Below, in pieces: positions 1 through 6,926 of a DNA stretch of 8,193 bases. Numbering within the stretch: the stretch's first letter is position 1; each line of letters starts with the position of its first letter. The notes beneath the pieces were generated by a model that saw only the letters and a program-made list of their open reading frames with translations, was not told where the DNA came from and did not search any database. Where the stretch lies: positions 1 through 8,193 of the forward strand of contig CAYXRN010000145.1 in assembly GCA_964467635.1 (NCBI GenBank), read 5' to 3'. This stretch comes from FW021-bin31 sp964467635. GTDB lineage: Bacteria > Bacteroidota > Bacteroidia > Chitinophagales > Chitinophagaceae. A program made the position numbers and the translations under genes.

Positions 1-356
1 TGAACAAACGAAGAACCCATCTGACCAAGGTAGCTTACGATACCAATAATATTGACGGAGTGTAGATGAATGTAACAACCATAACTGACGGGTAGATTCT
101 TGTTTTAACCTACGGACCAATTGTGAAATGGATAAGCGAGGTATGTAACGAATAAGAAAATGAACGTGGTTAATATCACACTCTCCAAGGGTATGGCCGG
201 AAAATTGATTCGATGATAAACCTTCGTTAACCCCTCAGCATCCATTGCTTGCTGCACGTTGTTTATCTCATGCAGATAGTAGGCTTCCTGTTTACCTTGG
301 TTGTTCATTACCGATACGGCAAACCTGGTTGACTGCTGCGTTTAGCGTTTAAATCC
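1..356. other. AT-rich region downstream of jetD, no recognisable gene
   Basis: This stretch follows the jetD stop codon on the minus strand and runs to the window edge. It holds one possible small reading frame (105-308, described separately). The 48 bp between that frame and jetD contain the heptamer GCGTTTA twice in tandem (338-344 and 345-351), which is short enough to be chance. I saw no convincing hairpin plus T-run terminator for the jet operon, no tRNA, no inverted repeat typical of an insertion sequence end, and no attachment site. By eye the base composition is AT-rich, like the jet operon and unlike the dgkA/transketolase end of the window. Confidence 0.5.
105..308 (-). CDS. Possible 67-aa single-pass membrane peptide, unrecognised
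   Basis: I do not recognise this reading frame and am not sure it is expressed. It has a polar N-terminal part (residues 1-40, starting MNNQGKQEAYYLHEINNVQQ) and one hydrophobic segment at about residues 42-59 (VILTTFIFLFVTYLAY), followed by a short tail, so the product would resemble a tail-anchored membrane peptide. The ATG is the first start after an in-frame stop at 342-344, and no clear Shine-Dalgarno sequence precedes it. It lies on the same strand as the jet genes, 48 bp after jetD, so it could be transcribed with them, but no small membrane protein is a known Wadjet component. Downstream of its TAA the same frame stays open to the window edge (about 34 codons), so it could also be an interrupted remnant of a longer gene, although an opening of that length is not significant by itself. 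Confidence 0.25.
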   Translation of the reverse strand: MNNQGKQEAYYLHEINNVQQAMDAEGLTKVYHRINFPAIPLESVILTTFIFLFVTYLAYPFHNWSVG

Positions 357-1220
357 TTACAGGGCTTGGCCGGTGTGGATTAACACTTCCTGATCTACGC
401 CTTTTTTGTAGTGATGAATCAACTTCAGAAGGTCTAAGATGCCCGTCTCCCTAATAGCCTCCCGGTTAAAACGGGCAGGCTGCTGATCATAACGCTGGGC
501 GTTTCCGAAATTCTTGAAAAGTTCTTCAATGTTCCCGGGGGTAAAAAAAGTGGATTTTTTTCCCAGGTACTTTTTAAATTCATTCAGATAGATGCCGATG
601 CCTGCCAGATCAAAGTCGCCAAAATGAAGGTATGTATTAGGAATCCGCTGAAGCCATTTGATCAGGTCCCGGCTTTGACTTTGCGGATACCGGCTGACAA
701 AGAGCGGATTTATTTTTTCGAACAGATAGCGTTGTCTTTCTATTAAACTAAAGTTTTCGGAGTTCTCTATCCCTACTATGGTTACATCCGGATCGGGTAT
801 AAAATGTTCAACCTCATAAATAAAGGAAAAAGTACCCGCTGGGGGAAAGATGACAATAGGCTGATCGTTTAATGTACCGTGAATGGGTTGGTAACTATTC
901 ACCAAAAACCCCTTAAATGTTCTGACTCTCTTCAGTTTGGAGTTACCGGAGGCAGTCACCAGTTCACTCCTTTTTACCCCGTCTTTTTTATTCATTTCAA
1001 TATAAAGGGTCAGGTCGTTTATTCCATACCTATTAAACAAAAAAGTATGAAGGGCCTCCGGGGTGTTTAACGACAGCTTCTTTTGAATTCTTCCCGTACG
1101 GAAGATGATTCCTTCGGCTACCAGTTCTTCTACGACCACATGCCTGGCACTTCCGGCCGGTAGCACTTTACCTTCTGAAAGAAGGGATAATTTTTCTGCT
1201 ATGTGCACTGGAATTTTCAT
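357..1220 (-). CDS. jetD: Wadjet nuclease subunit JetD (TOPRIM domain, DUF2220-like)
   Basis: Nuclease subunit of the Wadjet anti-plasmid system. In characterised systems JetD joins the JetABC motor after it has reeled in a small circular DNA, and cuts both strands. The N-terminal ~110 residues look like a winged-helix region (compare DUF3322 in larger homologues). The C-terminal part carries TOPRIM hallmarks: a strand ending in the acidic residue E152 (TIVGIENSENF) and the DxD motif D202/D204 (YLHFGDFDLAGIGIY). Near the C-terminus, KKGVDQEVL (273-281) resembles the conserved KGxxQE ending of this family. At 287 aa it is shorter than the roughly 400-aa type I JetD proteins as I recall them. 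Its start codon overlaps the jetC stop in an ATGA arrangement, so translation is probably coupled. All expected catalytic acidic residues are present, so it appears intact. Remaining uncertainty concerns the Wadjet subtype, not the family. Confidence 0.9.
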   Translation of the reverse strand: MKIPVHIAEKLSLLSEGKVLPAGSARHVVVEELVAEGIIFRTGRIQKKLSLNTPEALHTFLFNRYGINDLTLYIEMNKKDGVKRSELVTASGNSKLKRVRTFKGFLVNSYQPIHGTLNDQPIVIFPPAGTFSFIYEVEHFIPDPDVTIVGIENSENFSLIERQRYLFEKINPLFVSRYPQSQSRDLIKWLQRIPNTYLHFGDFDLAGIGIYLNEFKKYLGKKSTFFTPGNIEELFKNFGNAQRYDQQPARFNREAIRETGILDLLKLIHHYKKGVDQEVLIHTGQAL

Positions 1221-4200
1221 GGGGAGGATACCGCAGAAGGGAGATTTACGGTTGAAATTTTTCTGATCAATCGTTTTACACTTGTAATATTATGCTGATC
1301 TCTGGTCAATAAATAGGTATAGCGATAATCGGTGGCGTTGAAAGTCGTGGGAGAGCTGTTGATCAACAGGATATTACGGTCGTTAGCGAATTTTAAAATT
1401 CCCTTCACGTTAGTGGGATGTAACTTTCCTATTTCATCCATCATGCAATGCAACCTGAAATCTCCTTTATTTTTCCTCGATGCCTTCTCTTTAAATACAT
1501 TCAGCAGCATGATATTGATCATAGCCTTCGCCAAAACATCCGTTCCTTCAGATCCTACATTAGTCAATCGCTCTACCCATCCGGTATCATTGCCATTCTC
1601 TACTATCTTAAACAACAATTCAAAAGAATCGGAAAGCGTTATTTCCTTTTCTTTAGATATCGCCATTTCCTTGATAAGCTGCTTCAACAGGGAGATGGCT
1701 TTCTCATTCTTTTTAGTACTGTCAGTAGAAGAAAACAGATCGTTTCGGCCCAATTCAAAAAGGTTTTCGTCGTTGAAATCCTTTATCTCCACCAACAGCT
1801 GAAAAATACGGTTGGCGCTCTTATCTGTTTTCAATTCCATCCGTTTTATTGCGCCTACAAAGTTCCTGGCTACGAAGTCGTTATTGATTTCCCTGATCAC
1901 CTGGCTGATTTCTCCTTCTTTGGAAATAAGGGTATTGGTCTCATGCCCGATCTGCCGGATAATGTGGGCAAACCTTTCTTCAAAACGTTTTTTAAAAGCA
2001 TCAAGCTTCCGTTCTTCCATGAATTCACCAAGCATCGTGGCAAACTCAAAATAATCCTTTATTCCCTCAAATTTAACCTTGAACTTAAACAGGTTGTTCT
2101 CCTGAAAATTACCGGTGAATTTATTAACGGCGCCCTGCAGTTCTAAAAGCCTGGTGGTAATGGTATTGTTGGTGGTATTGATATCGTTAATCAGTTCTGT
2201 ACAATTCCGTTCCGTCGAATCCTTTTCTGAAAATCCCTGGAAATAGGTTTCGGTCTTCTGATACGCTGCTGTGTGGGTGAATGCCTCAAAAGCAGATAGA
2301 TCGTTGTGATAATTATTCAGGGCCCTGTTTAACACTGCTATTTGTTCCTGATGCAGGTCAGCCTGCTGCAGAAATTTATGGGCGCGTTGTTGATGCTTTT
2401 CTGCTATGGTGTCTAGTTGTTTAGAAAGTAACCTTTTATTGTTTTTAAATTCTTCTTCCCTGTCGAAAAGCTCTCGTTTGTCTTTGTTGTATTCAGCCAC
2501 TAAATCACGGTTATTCTCGATAAAAACAAGTGCTCCCTGAATCTCCGATAACCGCAAATCAATCTGATCAATCCTTGTCGTATCTGCACCCTTGTTTTTC
2601 AATTCCCGTTTCTGGCTTACCTTTGTTTCAGCCAACTGCTTATTGATCCGCTCGCTTTCCTTGAACACCTCATCGGCTATTTTATTAAAGCTCTCGGACA
2701 ACCGGTCTTGTTCGCCCGCTATCCTATCTTCTTTTTCCTTTTGCCGCTTTTTCAGGTCTGCGGCCATCCGCTTCTCAAGCTTTTTCAGCTGTTCTGCTAC
2801 TTCTACTTTTTCTTCATTCAATTGACCTATCCTGCGATCCGTTTCCGCCAGCTTGGTCTTTTGTTCAGCCGCTGCCTTGTTCATCCATTCTTTCTCCCGG
2901 ACCTCCAGAGCTTCCATTTTTATCTTACCGTTTTCCTTTTGATATTCCGCCTTCTTCAACTGGTCTTTTTGCGCTTTTATTTTAGGCTGCATCCCTCGCC
3001 TAAGCTTCTCCGTATCCGCCTCCAGTTTTGCCCGGATTGCCGTTGTCCTCTCATGGGCCGATTGAATCTGCTTCTCGTAATCTTCCTGTTCCTGCCTCAG
3101 ATCAGCAACCGTTTTTACCTTTTTATTAATCTCTAGCAGGTCTATATCCAGACCATAAAAATTACCCGGAGCATCAGACACCTTCTTAGGGTTTAACCCG
3201 GGTTCAAACAATACCCTTTCTTCATCTATTACTTTTCCTATCGTATGCTCCCACCCCGAAACGTGCTCATTCAGCCAGCCATAAAATGAATCTTTGCTGT
3301 TGTCTATCCTTGCAATAATTTTTTCCTTCCGCAGTTTTAATTTTTCGATTACTTCCTTTTGCAGCTGTACTTCCCGTTCGGAACGTTCCTTGATAGCGGC
3401 CTCGTCCAACGCCCATTCCTTTTGCAGCGTTTTAATTTTATCTGCAGCTGCAGAAACCTGATTTCCAAATTGATCATGAGCGGCAAACAGCCTGAATTTT
3501 TCCGATTTACAGTAGGCTATCTCCTTTTCAAAATAGCGGGCATGCCTGATCTCCGAACGGGCTATCCTGCTCTGATTGATGGCATTTTCCTTTTCTTTTA
3601 TCCGGTTTTCCGCCGCATGAATATCTTCTTCGTATTGCGCTTTAATGTGTTCAAAAATAGCTGCATACTGGTCATTCCAATTATCTTTGGCTTCGAGAAA
3701 ATGGGCTTTTGCGGTATTCTTTTCCGTCTCCTTGCGGTTCTTAAAAGCACTTAGCTGGTTTTCAAGCTGAGTAATCTGCGCTTCATACCGCTGTTTGATC
3801 TCCAGAAATTTAGAAGTGAGTATTTCTTTTTCTTTAGCCAAATTACCGGCCTCCAGTTCAAGGACGCTTTTTTGGCTGACCCGGCCAATGATTTCGTTGA
3901 TATCCAGGGACTGGTAGTGCTGCTTTTTCCGTTTTATTTCCTTTAGCTTGCCCAGGTGCTCCCCGATCTGCTCTTGTATTTTTCCTTTCTCTTTTTCAAA
4001 TGCACTTGTCTGTTCTTTAAGCTTTTCCTTCACCTTGTTCAGCCGCTCCTCTTCTGTGAGAAGCACCCCTTCTGTGGCCGGCAGGCGCTCTTTTACCCTG
4101 CTTAGTGCAAAGCCCAGCTGTGCAGCAAGTTCTATAAGCTTTTGCTCCAGAAATTGTAAGGCCGAATAAATAGCCACTACATTCTCCGCCTGTTTCTCTA

Positions 4201-4927
4201 CCGGATTTTCTCCTTTATGGTTTTTGTCGGTCCACTTTTTCAAGTCATTCAGGTCGGTCTCAAAATCTCTGAGATGGGTTTGCGCATAGGTAGCCAGATC
4301 TATTTTAACTTCCTCGTCATTGAGCGACTTGATGATGGTTTCTTTTACAAACTCGGCATCCAGTTTCGCGTTTAAAAATACGTTGGCGATCGTTCTCGGA
4401 ATGTTCTGATATTGTCTGCTTTCGAGCAGCGCATACTTTCTAAATTGGCTATGCAATCCTTTGTTATTGCCATAAAGGATATTGCGATATTCTTCGTGAC
4501 TGGTAACCATCCGGGTATAACGTATGTCTCTTCCAAGCGCATCTCTTATTTTGTTCCAGGACTCGTAAGCGCGGCCTTCACCATCAATAAAATACGACTT
4601 TTTATAACGCGCATTGAAAAAACGGAACGCGGCCCGGCCCTGAGATTTAAAACTTAAAACACAAAACGGTCCTGTTTCGGTCTGGACTTCGTAAATAATA
4701 TAAGAGTTTTGAAAAGGAAAATAATAATCGTTGTAATTTTTCTTCTCCCTCGGGATGCCCAGCTTCTGTATATTGGCATTGTAAAAGAAAAGGATAGCCC
4801 GGAGTAAAGTACTTTTACCGACCCCCTGTGTGCCTATAAAATGGACGTTGCCATCCAGCTCCACTTCCGCATAGCGGACGGATTTGTCCGCACTGTTTAT
4901 AAATACGATCTTATTGAGGTATCTCAT
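1217..4927 (-). CDS. jetC: Wadjet SMC-like ATPase JetC (MukB/MksB-like, DUF3584-like)
   Basis: Motor subunit of the Wadjet complex, an SMC-family ATPase that extrudes DNA loops using ATP. The 1236-aa protein has the full SMC plan. The N-terminal head half carries Walker A GTQGVGKST (residues 32-40, lysine K38). A long charged coiled coil covers about 230-545. A central hinge (about 547-600) includes W551 and the motifs HTIGKVIDEE and NFYGLDIDL, and a returning coiled coil runs to about 1000. The C-terminal head half has an ABC-signature-like GSEGTD (1125-1130) and Walker B CMMDE with D1164 and E1165, followed by a D-loop region KLHP and a switch-strand ILLINSSP. The signature differs from the LSGGE of canonical SMCs, as in the MukB/JetC branch. 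The ATG overlaps the end of jetB by 17 nt, and the gene ends in an ATGA overlap with jetD. No frameshift is seen. SbcC/Rad50 is excluded by the hinge in place of a zinc hook and by the jet neighbours. Confidence 0.93.
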   Translation of the reverse strand: MRYLNKIVFINSADKSVRYAEVELDGNVHFIGTQGVGKSTLLRAILFFYNANIQKLGIPREKKNYNDYYFPFQNSYIIYEVQTETGPFCVLSFKSQGRAAFRFFNARYKKSYFIDGEGRAYESWNKIRDALGRDIRYTRMVTSHEEYRNILYGNNKGLHSQFRKYALLESRQYQNIPRTIANVFLNAKLDAEFVKETIIKSLNDEEVKIDLATYAQTHLRDFETDLNDLKKWTDKNHKGENPVEKQAENVVAIYSALQFLEQKLIELAAQLGFALSRVKERLPATEGVLLTEEERLNKVKEKLKEQTSAFEKEKGKIQEQIGEHLGKLKEIKRKKQHYQSLDINEIIGRVSQKSVLELEAGNLAKEKEILTSKFLEIKQRYEAQITQLENQLSAFKNRKETEKNTAKAHFLEAKDNWNDQYAAIFEHIKAQYEEDIHAAENRIKEKENAINQSRIARSEIRHARYFEKEIAYCKSEKFRLFAAHDQFGNQVSAAADKIKTLQKEWALDEAAIKERSEREVQLQKEVIEKLKLRKEKIIARIDNSKDSFYGWLNEHVSGWEHTIGKVIDEERVLFEPGLNPKKVSDAPGNFYGLDIDLLEINKKVKTVADLRQEQEDYEKQIQSAHERTTAIRAKLEADTEKLRRGMQPKIKAQKDQLKKAEYQKENGKIKMEALEVREKEWMNKAAAEQKTKLAETDRRIGQLNEEKVEVAEQLKKLEKRMAADLKKRQKEKEDRIAGEQDRLSESFNKIADEVFKESERINKQLAETKVSQKRELKNKGADTTRIDQIDLRLSEIQGALVFIENNRDLVAEYNKDKRELFDREEEFKNNKRLLSKQLDTIAEKHQQRAHKFLQQADLHQEQIAVLNRALNNYHNDLSAFEAFTHTAAYQKTETYFQGFSEKDSTERNCTELINDINTTNNTITTRLLELQGAVNKFTGNFQENNLFKFKVKFEGIKDYFEFATMLGEFMEERKLDAFKKRFEERFAHIIRQIGHETNTLISKEGEISQVIREINNDFVARNFVGAIKRMELKTDKSANRIFQLLVEIKDFNDENLFELGRNDLFSSTDSTKKNEKAISLLKQLIKEMAISKEKEITLSDSFELLFKIVENGNDTGWVERLTNVGSEGTDVLAKAMINIMLLNVFKEKASRKNKGDFRLHCMMDEIGKLHPTNVKGILKFANDRNILLINSSPTTFNATDYRYTYLLTRDQHNITSVKRLIRKISTVNLPSAVSSP

Positions 4928-5483
4928 GGCTTACTTCTTCAGGGATGTTGATCGTTAGCACCAGCTGTTCCAGGTACTTAAAAGCGGCTAAAACTTTATA
5001 TTGATGGGTAATTTCATTTTCGAGTTCGATAAAAGTCTCGTCTGTCATCTTTTTTATTATCCTTTCTAAGATCTCCTGATGCTTTACCTTTCCCGTATAT
5101 TTTTTCAACCCATCCAGCTTGCTTTCTAATTCTGCATCCGTTTTCAGGCGTACCAGGATATCGGAAGGGGTGAACCGAAAACCTTCACTGAAGGCGTGGT
5201 CAAACGTTTTAAAAAAATCTATGACATCAATCCACCGATAAGCTGTAGCTATCTTGTTCTCCAGTTCTACTTTATTTTCCGGCCGGCTAAAATAATAATA
5301 ACCGTCTCCTTTCTCCAGGGAAAAAGAAATATGCAAAAAATACTGATGTAATATTTCAAAGTTATTTTCTTCGTCAATCACTTTATATAGATCATATATC
5401 GTTCTATTAGCGCTGTTGGCGCTGATAAACTGTCCTTTACTCAGGATCTTAAAAATTTCTGCTGTTTTTGCGGGTATCTCCAT
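4911..5483 (-). CDS. jetB: Wadjet KITE-like subunit JetB (MukE/MksE-like)
   Basis: Small accessory subunit of the SMC motor. In characterised Wadjet and MukBEF complexes this position is filled by a winged-helix KITE protein that dimerises on the kleisin and contacts DNA. The 190-aa product is hydrophilic and mostly helical, with no membrane segment or signal peptide. It shows a typical small-domain pattern: an N-terminal helix and turn (ILSKGQFISANSANRTIYD), a strand-rich central piece (YFLHISFSLEKGDGYYYFSR, about residues 48-67) that looks like a winged-helix wing, then charged helices. Identification rests on size, fold pattern and position between jetA and jetC. The start is chosen as the ATG 6 nt after the jetA stop. 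The purine-rich AAGAGG before it abuts the ATG with no spacing, so initiation probably relies on coupling to jetA. The 3' end overlaps jetC by 17 nt. Its first 25 residues resemble those of JetD. Confidence 0.85.
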   Translation of the reverse strand: MEIPAKTAEIFKILSKGQFISANSANRTIYDLYKVIDEENNFEILHQYFLHISFSLEKGDGYYYFSRPENKVELENKIATAYRWIDVIDFFKTFDHAFSEGFRFTPSDILVRLKTDAELESKLDGLKKYTGKVKHQEILERIIKKMTDETFIELENEITHQYKVLAAFKYLEQLVLTINIPEEVSHEIPQ

Positions 5484-5489
5484 CCTCTT

Positions 5490-6686
5490 TTATTTGGGGT
5501 AAACGATCGCAAATTCAAAAGCATCTTTTGTTTCAAAATGTGCCGTGACGTTAAAGAAGCCTTCATATTGGGAAACCAGCTGACAGTAAATGGTCACGCG
5601 TTCCTCAAAAGAAACGGGCTTTAGAAAATCATAGCCCTGGACAAAATCAAACAAATGATTGCCGCCGGATACAAAACTGTTTTTAACTTCCTCCAGATTG
5701 ATCTGTATTTCTTCCTTGACTTGTGTTTCCAGGTATTCCGCTGAGATCTTTTCGGCCAGGGGTCGCTTTAGCTGCACTTTTGACCGAAGACGAGCTGCCG
5801 TCTTTTGAATACAGGCAAAAGCCTCCTCACTGCTTTGCAAAAAGTCAAGGGATAGCTTTAGCGGATAGCTTGGTCTGGCTTCAAAAGCTACCATATCGTT
5901 GTTTACCAACACTTCCTTCAGGTCCGTCGTGGTCTCTAAAATAAACTGATCCTTCAGGTATTTTATCTTTTTCAGTTTTTCCAGCACATTGCTCTGCTGC
6001 TGGATCTGGTTGAGGAAATCAATAATCTGATGCTCTGTTTCAATCAGGTTGTGCGTACACTTCCCAAGTTGCGTCTTCAGCCGGACAATGATTCTGTTGA
6101 GTTCTTCATCGGTAGCCACCTTAAAAAAAGTGGCTTCTCCTTTTGATAACAGATGGTCCGTTTGCAGGATCAGCTTCGTAATGTTCTCCCGCTTTTCGTC
6201 AAGGTTTTTAAGCTTCGCTGTTTTGTTCTTGTAATTGGGCTCATTCTTGAAGGTATTGTCCACGTTCTTTTTCAGACCGACGACATTCCTGATGGTGATG
6301 CTGCCGATATTACGGAGAGTCCGTTTAATAATTCTCAGGTATTCATATCGTTTTTGTTCCTTATTTTCATTGAAATAATACTGAATATTTTGTGTTACTT
6401 TCTCCAGGTTTTCATTGATGTAGGCGGTGTTAATCTCTTCATTGGCGCCAAGCACCTCTTCGAAGAATTGCAGGTACACATCATCAATTTCCAGGTTATT
6501 ATCGTTTTGCCGGAGCACGGCATGATCAATCAGATAGCGGATTTTCTGGTCATTATAGTCCACCAGCTCCAGGGCATACTCGTATTGATAATTGGTGGTT
6601 TTCCGCTTTTGAAACATTTCGGAAAGCAGCTTTTCCTCCCTGCTCAGCGCAAGCAACAATTCTCTTATATTGGTAAAGGTGGTCAT
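5490..6686 (-). CDS. jetA: Wadjet kleisin-like subunit JetA (MukF/MksF-like, DUF3375-like)
   Basis: First gene of the operon, encoding the probable kleisin that bridges the JetC heads and recruits JetB. The 398-aa protein is soluble and strongly helical. Residues 1-90 look like a winged-helix region (ELLLALSREEKLLSEMFQKR, then YLIDHAVLRQND with a short beta turn). Residues about 90-260 are long charged helices, partly coiled coil (KLKNLDEKRENITKLILQ and later segments). The C-terminal ~100 residues form a mixed domain ending FEFAIVYPK. No short catalytic motif is expected in a kleisin, so the call depends on length, helical pattern and its place ahead of jetB and jetC. The ATG is the first usable start, because an in-frame TGA lies four codons upstream. 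A TAnnTTTG-type promoter box sits just ahead of it. Its TAA stop is followed by 6 nt and then the jetB ATG in the same frame. Confident as a Wadjet component, less so for the exact Pfam family. Confidence 0.85.
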   Translation of the reverse strand: MTTFTNIRELLLALSREEKLLSEMFQKRKTTNYQYEYALELVDYNDQKIRYLIDHAVLRQNDNNLEIDDVYLQFFEEVLGANEEINTAYINENLEKVTQNIQYYFNENKEQKRYEYLRIIKRTLRNIGSITIRNVVGLKKNVDNTFKNEPNYKNKTAKLKNLDEKRENITKLILQTDHLLSKGEATFFKVATDEELNRIIVRLKTQLGKCTHNLIETEHQIIDFLNQIQQQSNVLEKLKKIKYLKDQFILETTTDLKEVLVNNDMVAFEARPSYPLKLSLDFLQSSEEAFACIQKTAARLRSKVQLKRPLAEKISAEYLETQVKEEIQINLEEVKNSFVSGGNHLFDFVQGYDFLKPVSFEERVTIYCQLVSQYEGFFNVTAHFETKDAFEFAIVYPK

Positions 6687-6696
6687 CTGGTAAGAT

Positions 6697-6704
6697 CAAA
6701 TGTA
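6697..6704 (-). promoter_or_regulatory. Possible -7 promoter box for the jet operon (TACATTTG)
   Basis: Read on the minus strand, TACATTTG fits the TAnnTTTG -7 consensus used by the primary sigma factor of Bacteroidota. It lies 10 nt before the jetA ATG, which would give a very short leader. No clear TTTG -33 element is present at the usual distance of about 19-21 nt. The nearest TTTG upstream (within the minus-strand reading of 6741-6750) is about twice as far away. The match is therefore only half of a promoter and could be chance in AT-rich DNA. Confidence 0.35.
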
Positions 6705-6724
6705 ATCATAATTTTGCTTCCTAT

Positions 6725-6859
6725 TTATAGGCCGGCGCGGGTCAAACCGGTGATAATCTCAGGTCCCTGGCATTCGGGGTAGGAAAGCAAAAGGATCCGC
6801 TTGTCTTCCCATTCGGAGGCTGGTTCACGGTTGTAATGAAGCCCGTTTTGGCCTTTCAC
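6725..6859 (-). CDS. Doubtful 44-codon reading frame ahead of jetA, unrecognised
   Basis: A minus-strand frame starting at GTG (6857-6859), immediately preceded in frame by TGA, and ending with TAA at 6725-6727, 38 bp before jetA. The predicted peptide is hydrophilic and protein-like in composition, with pieces such as REPASEWEDKRILLLSYPE and a C-terminal ITGLTRAGL, and about 60% of its codons end in G or C. No Shine-Dalgarno sequence is evident and I recognise no family. It could be a small unannotated gene, the remnant of a gene disrupted when the defence operon arrived, or chance. It would lie upstream of the putative jet promoter, so it need not be part of the jet operon. Confidence 0.2.
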   Translation of the reverse strand: MKGQNGLHYNREPASEWEDKRILLLSYPECQGPEIITGLTRAGL

Positions 6860-6914
6860 TCACCGAAGACCTGCAAATCTAACTGCCCGCCTCGCTACTT
6901 TCTTAATAAATCCC

Positions 6915-6922
6915 TACTTTTA
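6915..6922 (+). promoter_or_regulatory. Weak -7-like box ahead of dgkA (TACTTTTA)
   Basis: TACTTTTA matches the TAnnTTTG consensus of Bacteroidota in all but the last base and lies 4 nt before the dgkA ATG, inside an AT-rich tract. The spacing to the start codon is so short that the transcript would be almost leaderless, and no good -33 element is visible. It is recorded only because it is the best candidate in the spacer for the plus strand. Confidence 0.18.
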
Positions 6923-6926
6923 ACCC

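Larger units (their letters stand above)
6687..6926. other. Divergent intergenic region between jetA and dgkA
   Basis: A 240-bp spacer separates jetA (minus) from dgkA (plus), so it must hold the promoters of both. The jetA-proximal 30 bp are AT-rich and contain the TACATTTG box. The middle is more GC-rich and contains the doubtful 44-codon frame on the minus strand. The last 30 bp before dgkA are again AT-rich. I saw no operator-like long inverted repeat, no riboswitch-like structure and no small RNA signature. Confidence 0.5.

Noticed and set aside
338..351. Tandem heptamer GCGTTTA x2 behind jetD as a possible insertion footprint
   Set aside because: Two copies of 7 bp are within chance, and there is no mobile element or matching copy at the other end of the operon.
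1332..2146. Two long plus-strand open frames (156 and 232 codons) antisense to jetC
   Set aside because: They lie wholly opposite the conserved C-terminal head of JetC, which has intact Walker B and signature motifs. Their products are biased in composition and show no recognisable domain, as expected for antisense shadows.
1217..4927. jetC as SbcC/Rad50 repair nuclease ATPase
   Set aside because: No CxxC zinc hook is present mid-protein; instead there is a hinge-like segment, and the neighbours are kleisin/KITE/TOPRIM genes with no SbcD.
6153..6782. 209-codon plus-strand frame overlapping jetA
   Set aside because: It is antisense to the 5' half of jetA, is rich in Ile/Leu/Phe from reading charged helices backwards, and resembles no known protein.
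6771..6816. CATTCGG heptamer occurring twice, 39 bp apart, as a possible operator
   Set aside because: It is a short direct repeat with no inverted symmetry and no regulator gene nearby; probably chance.
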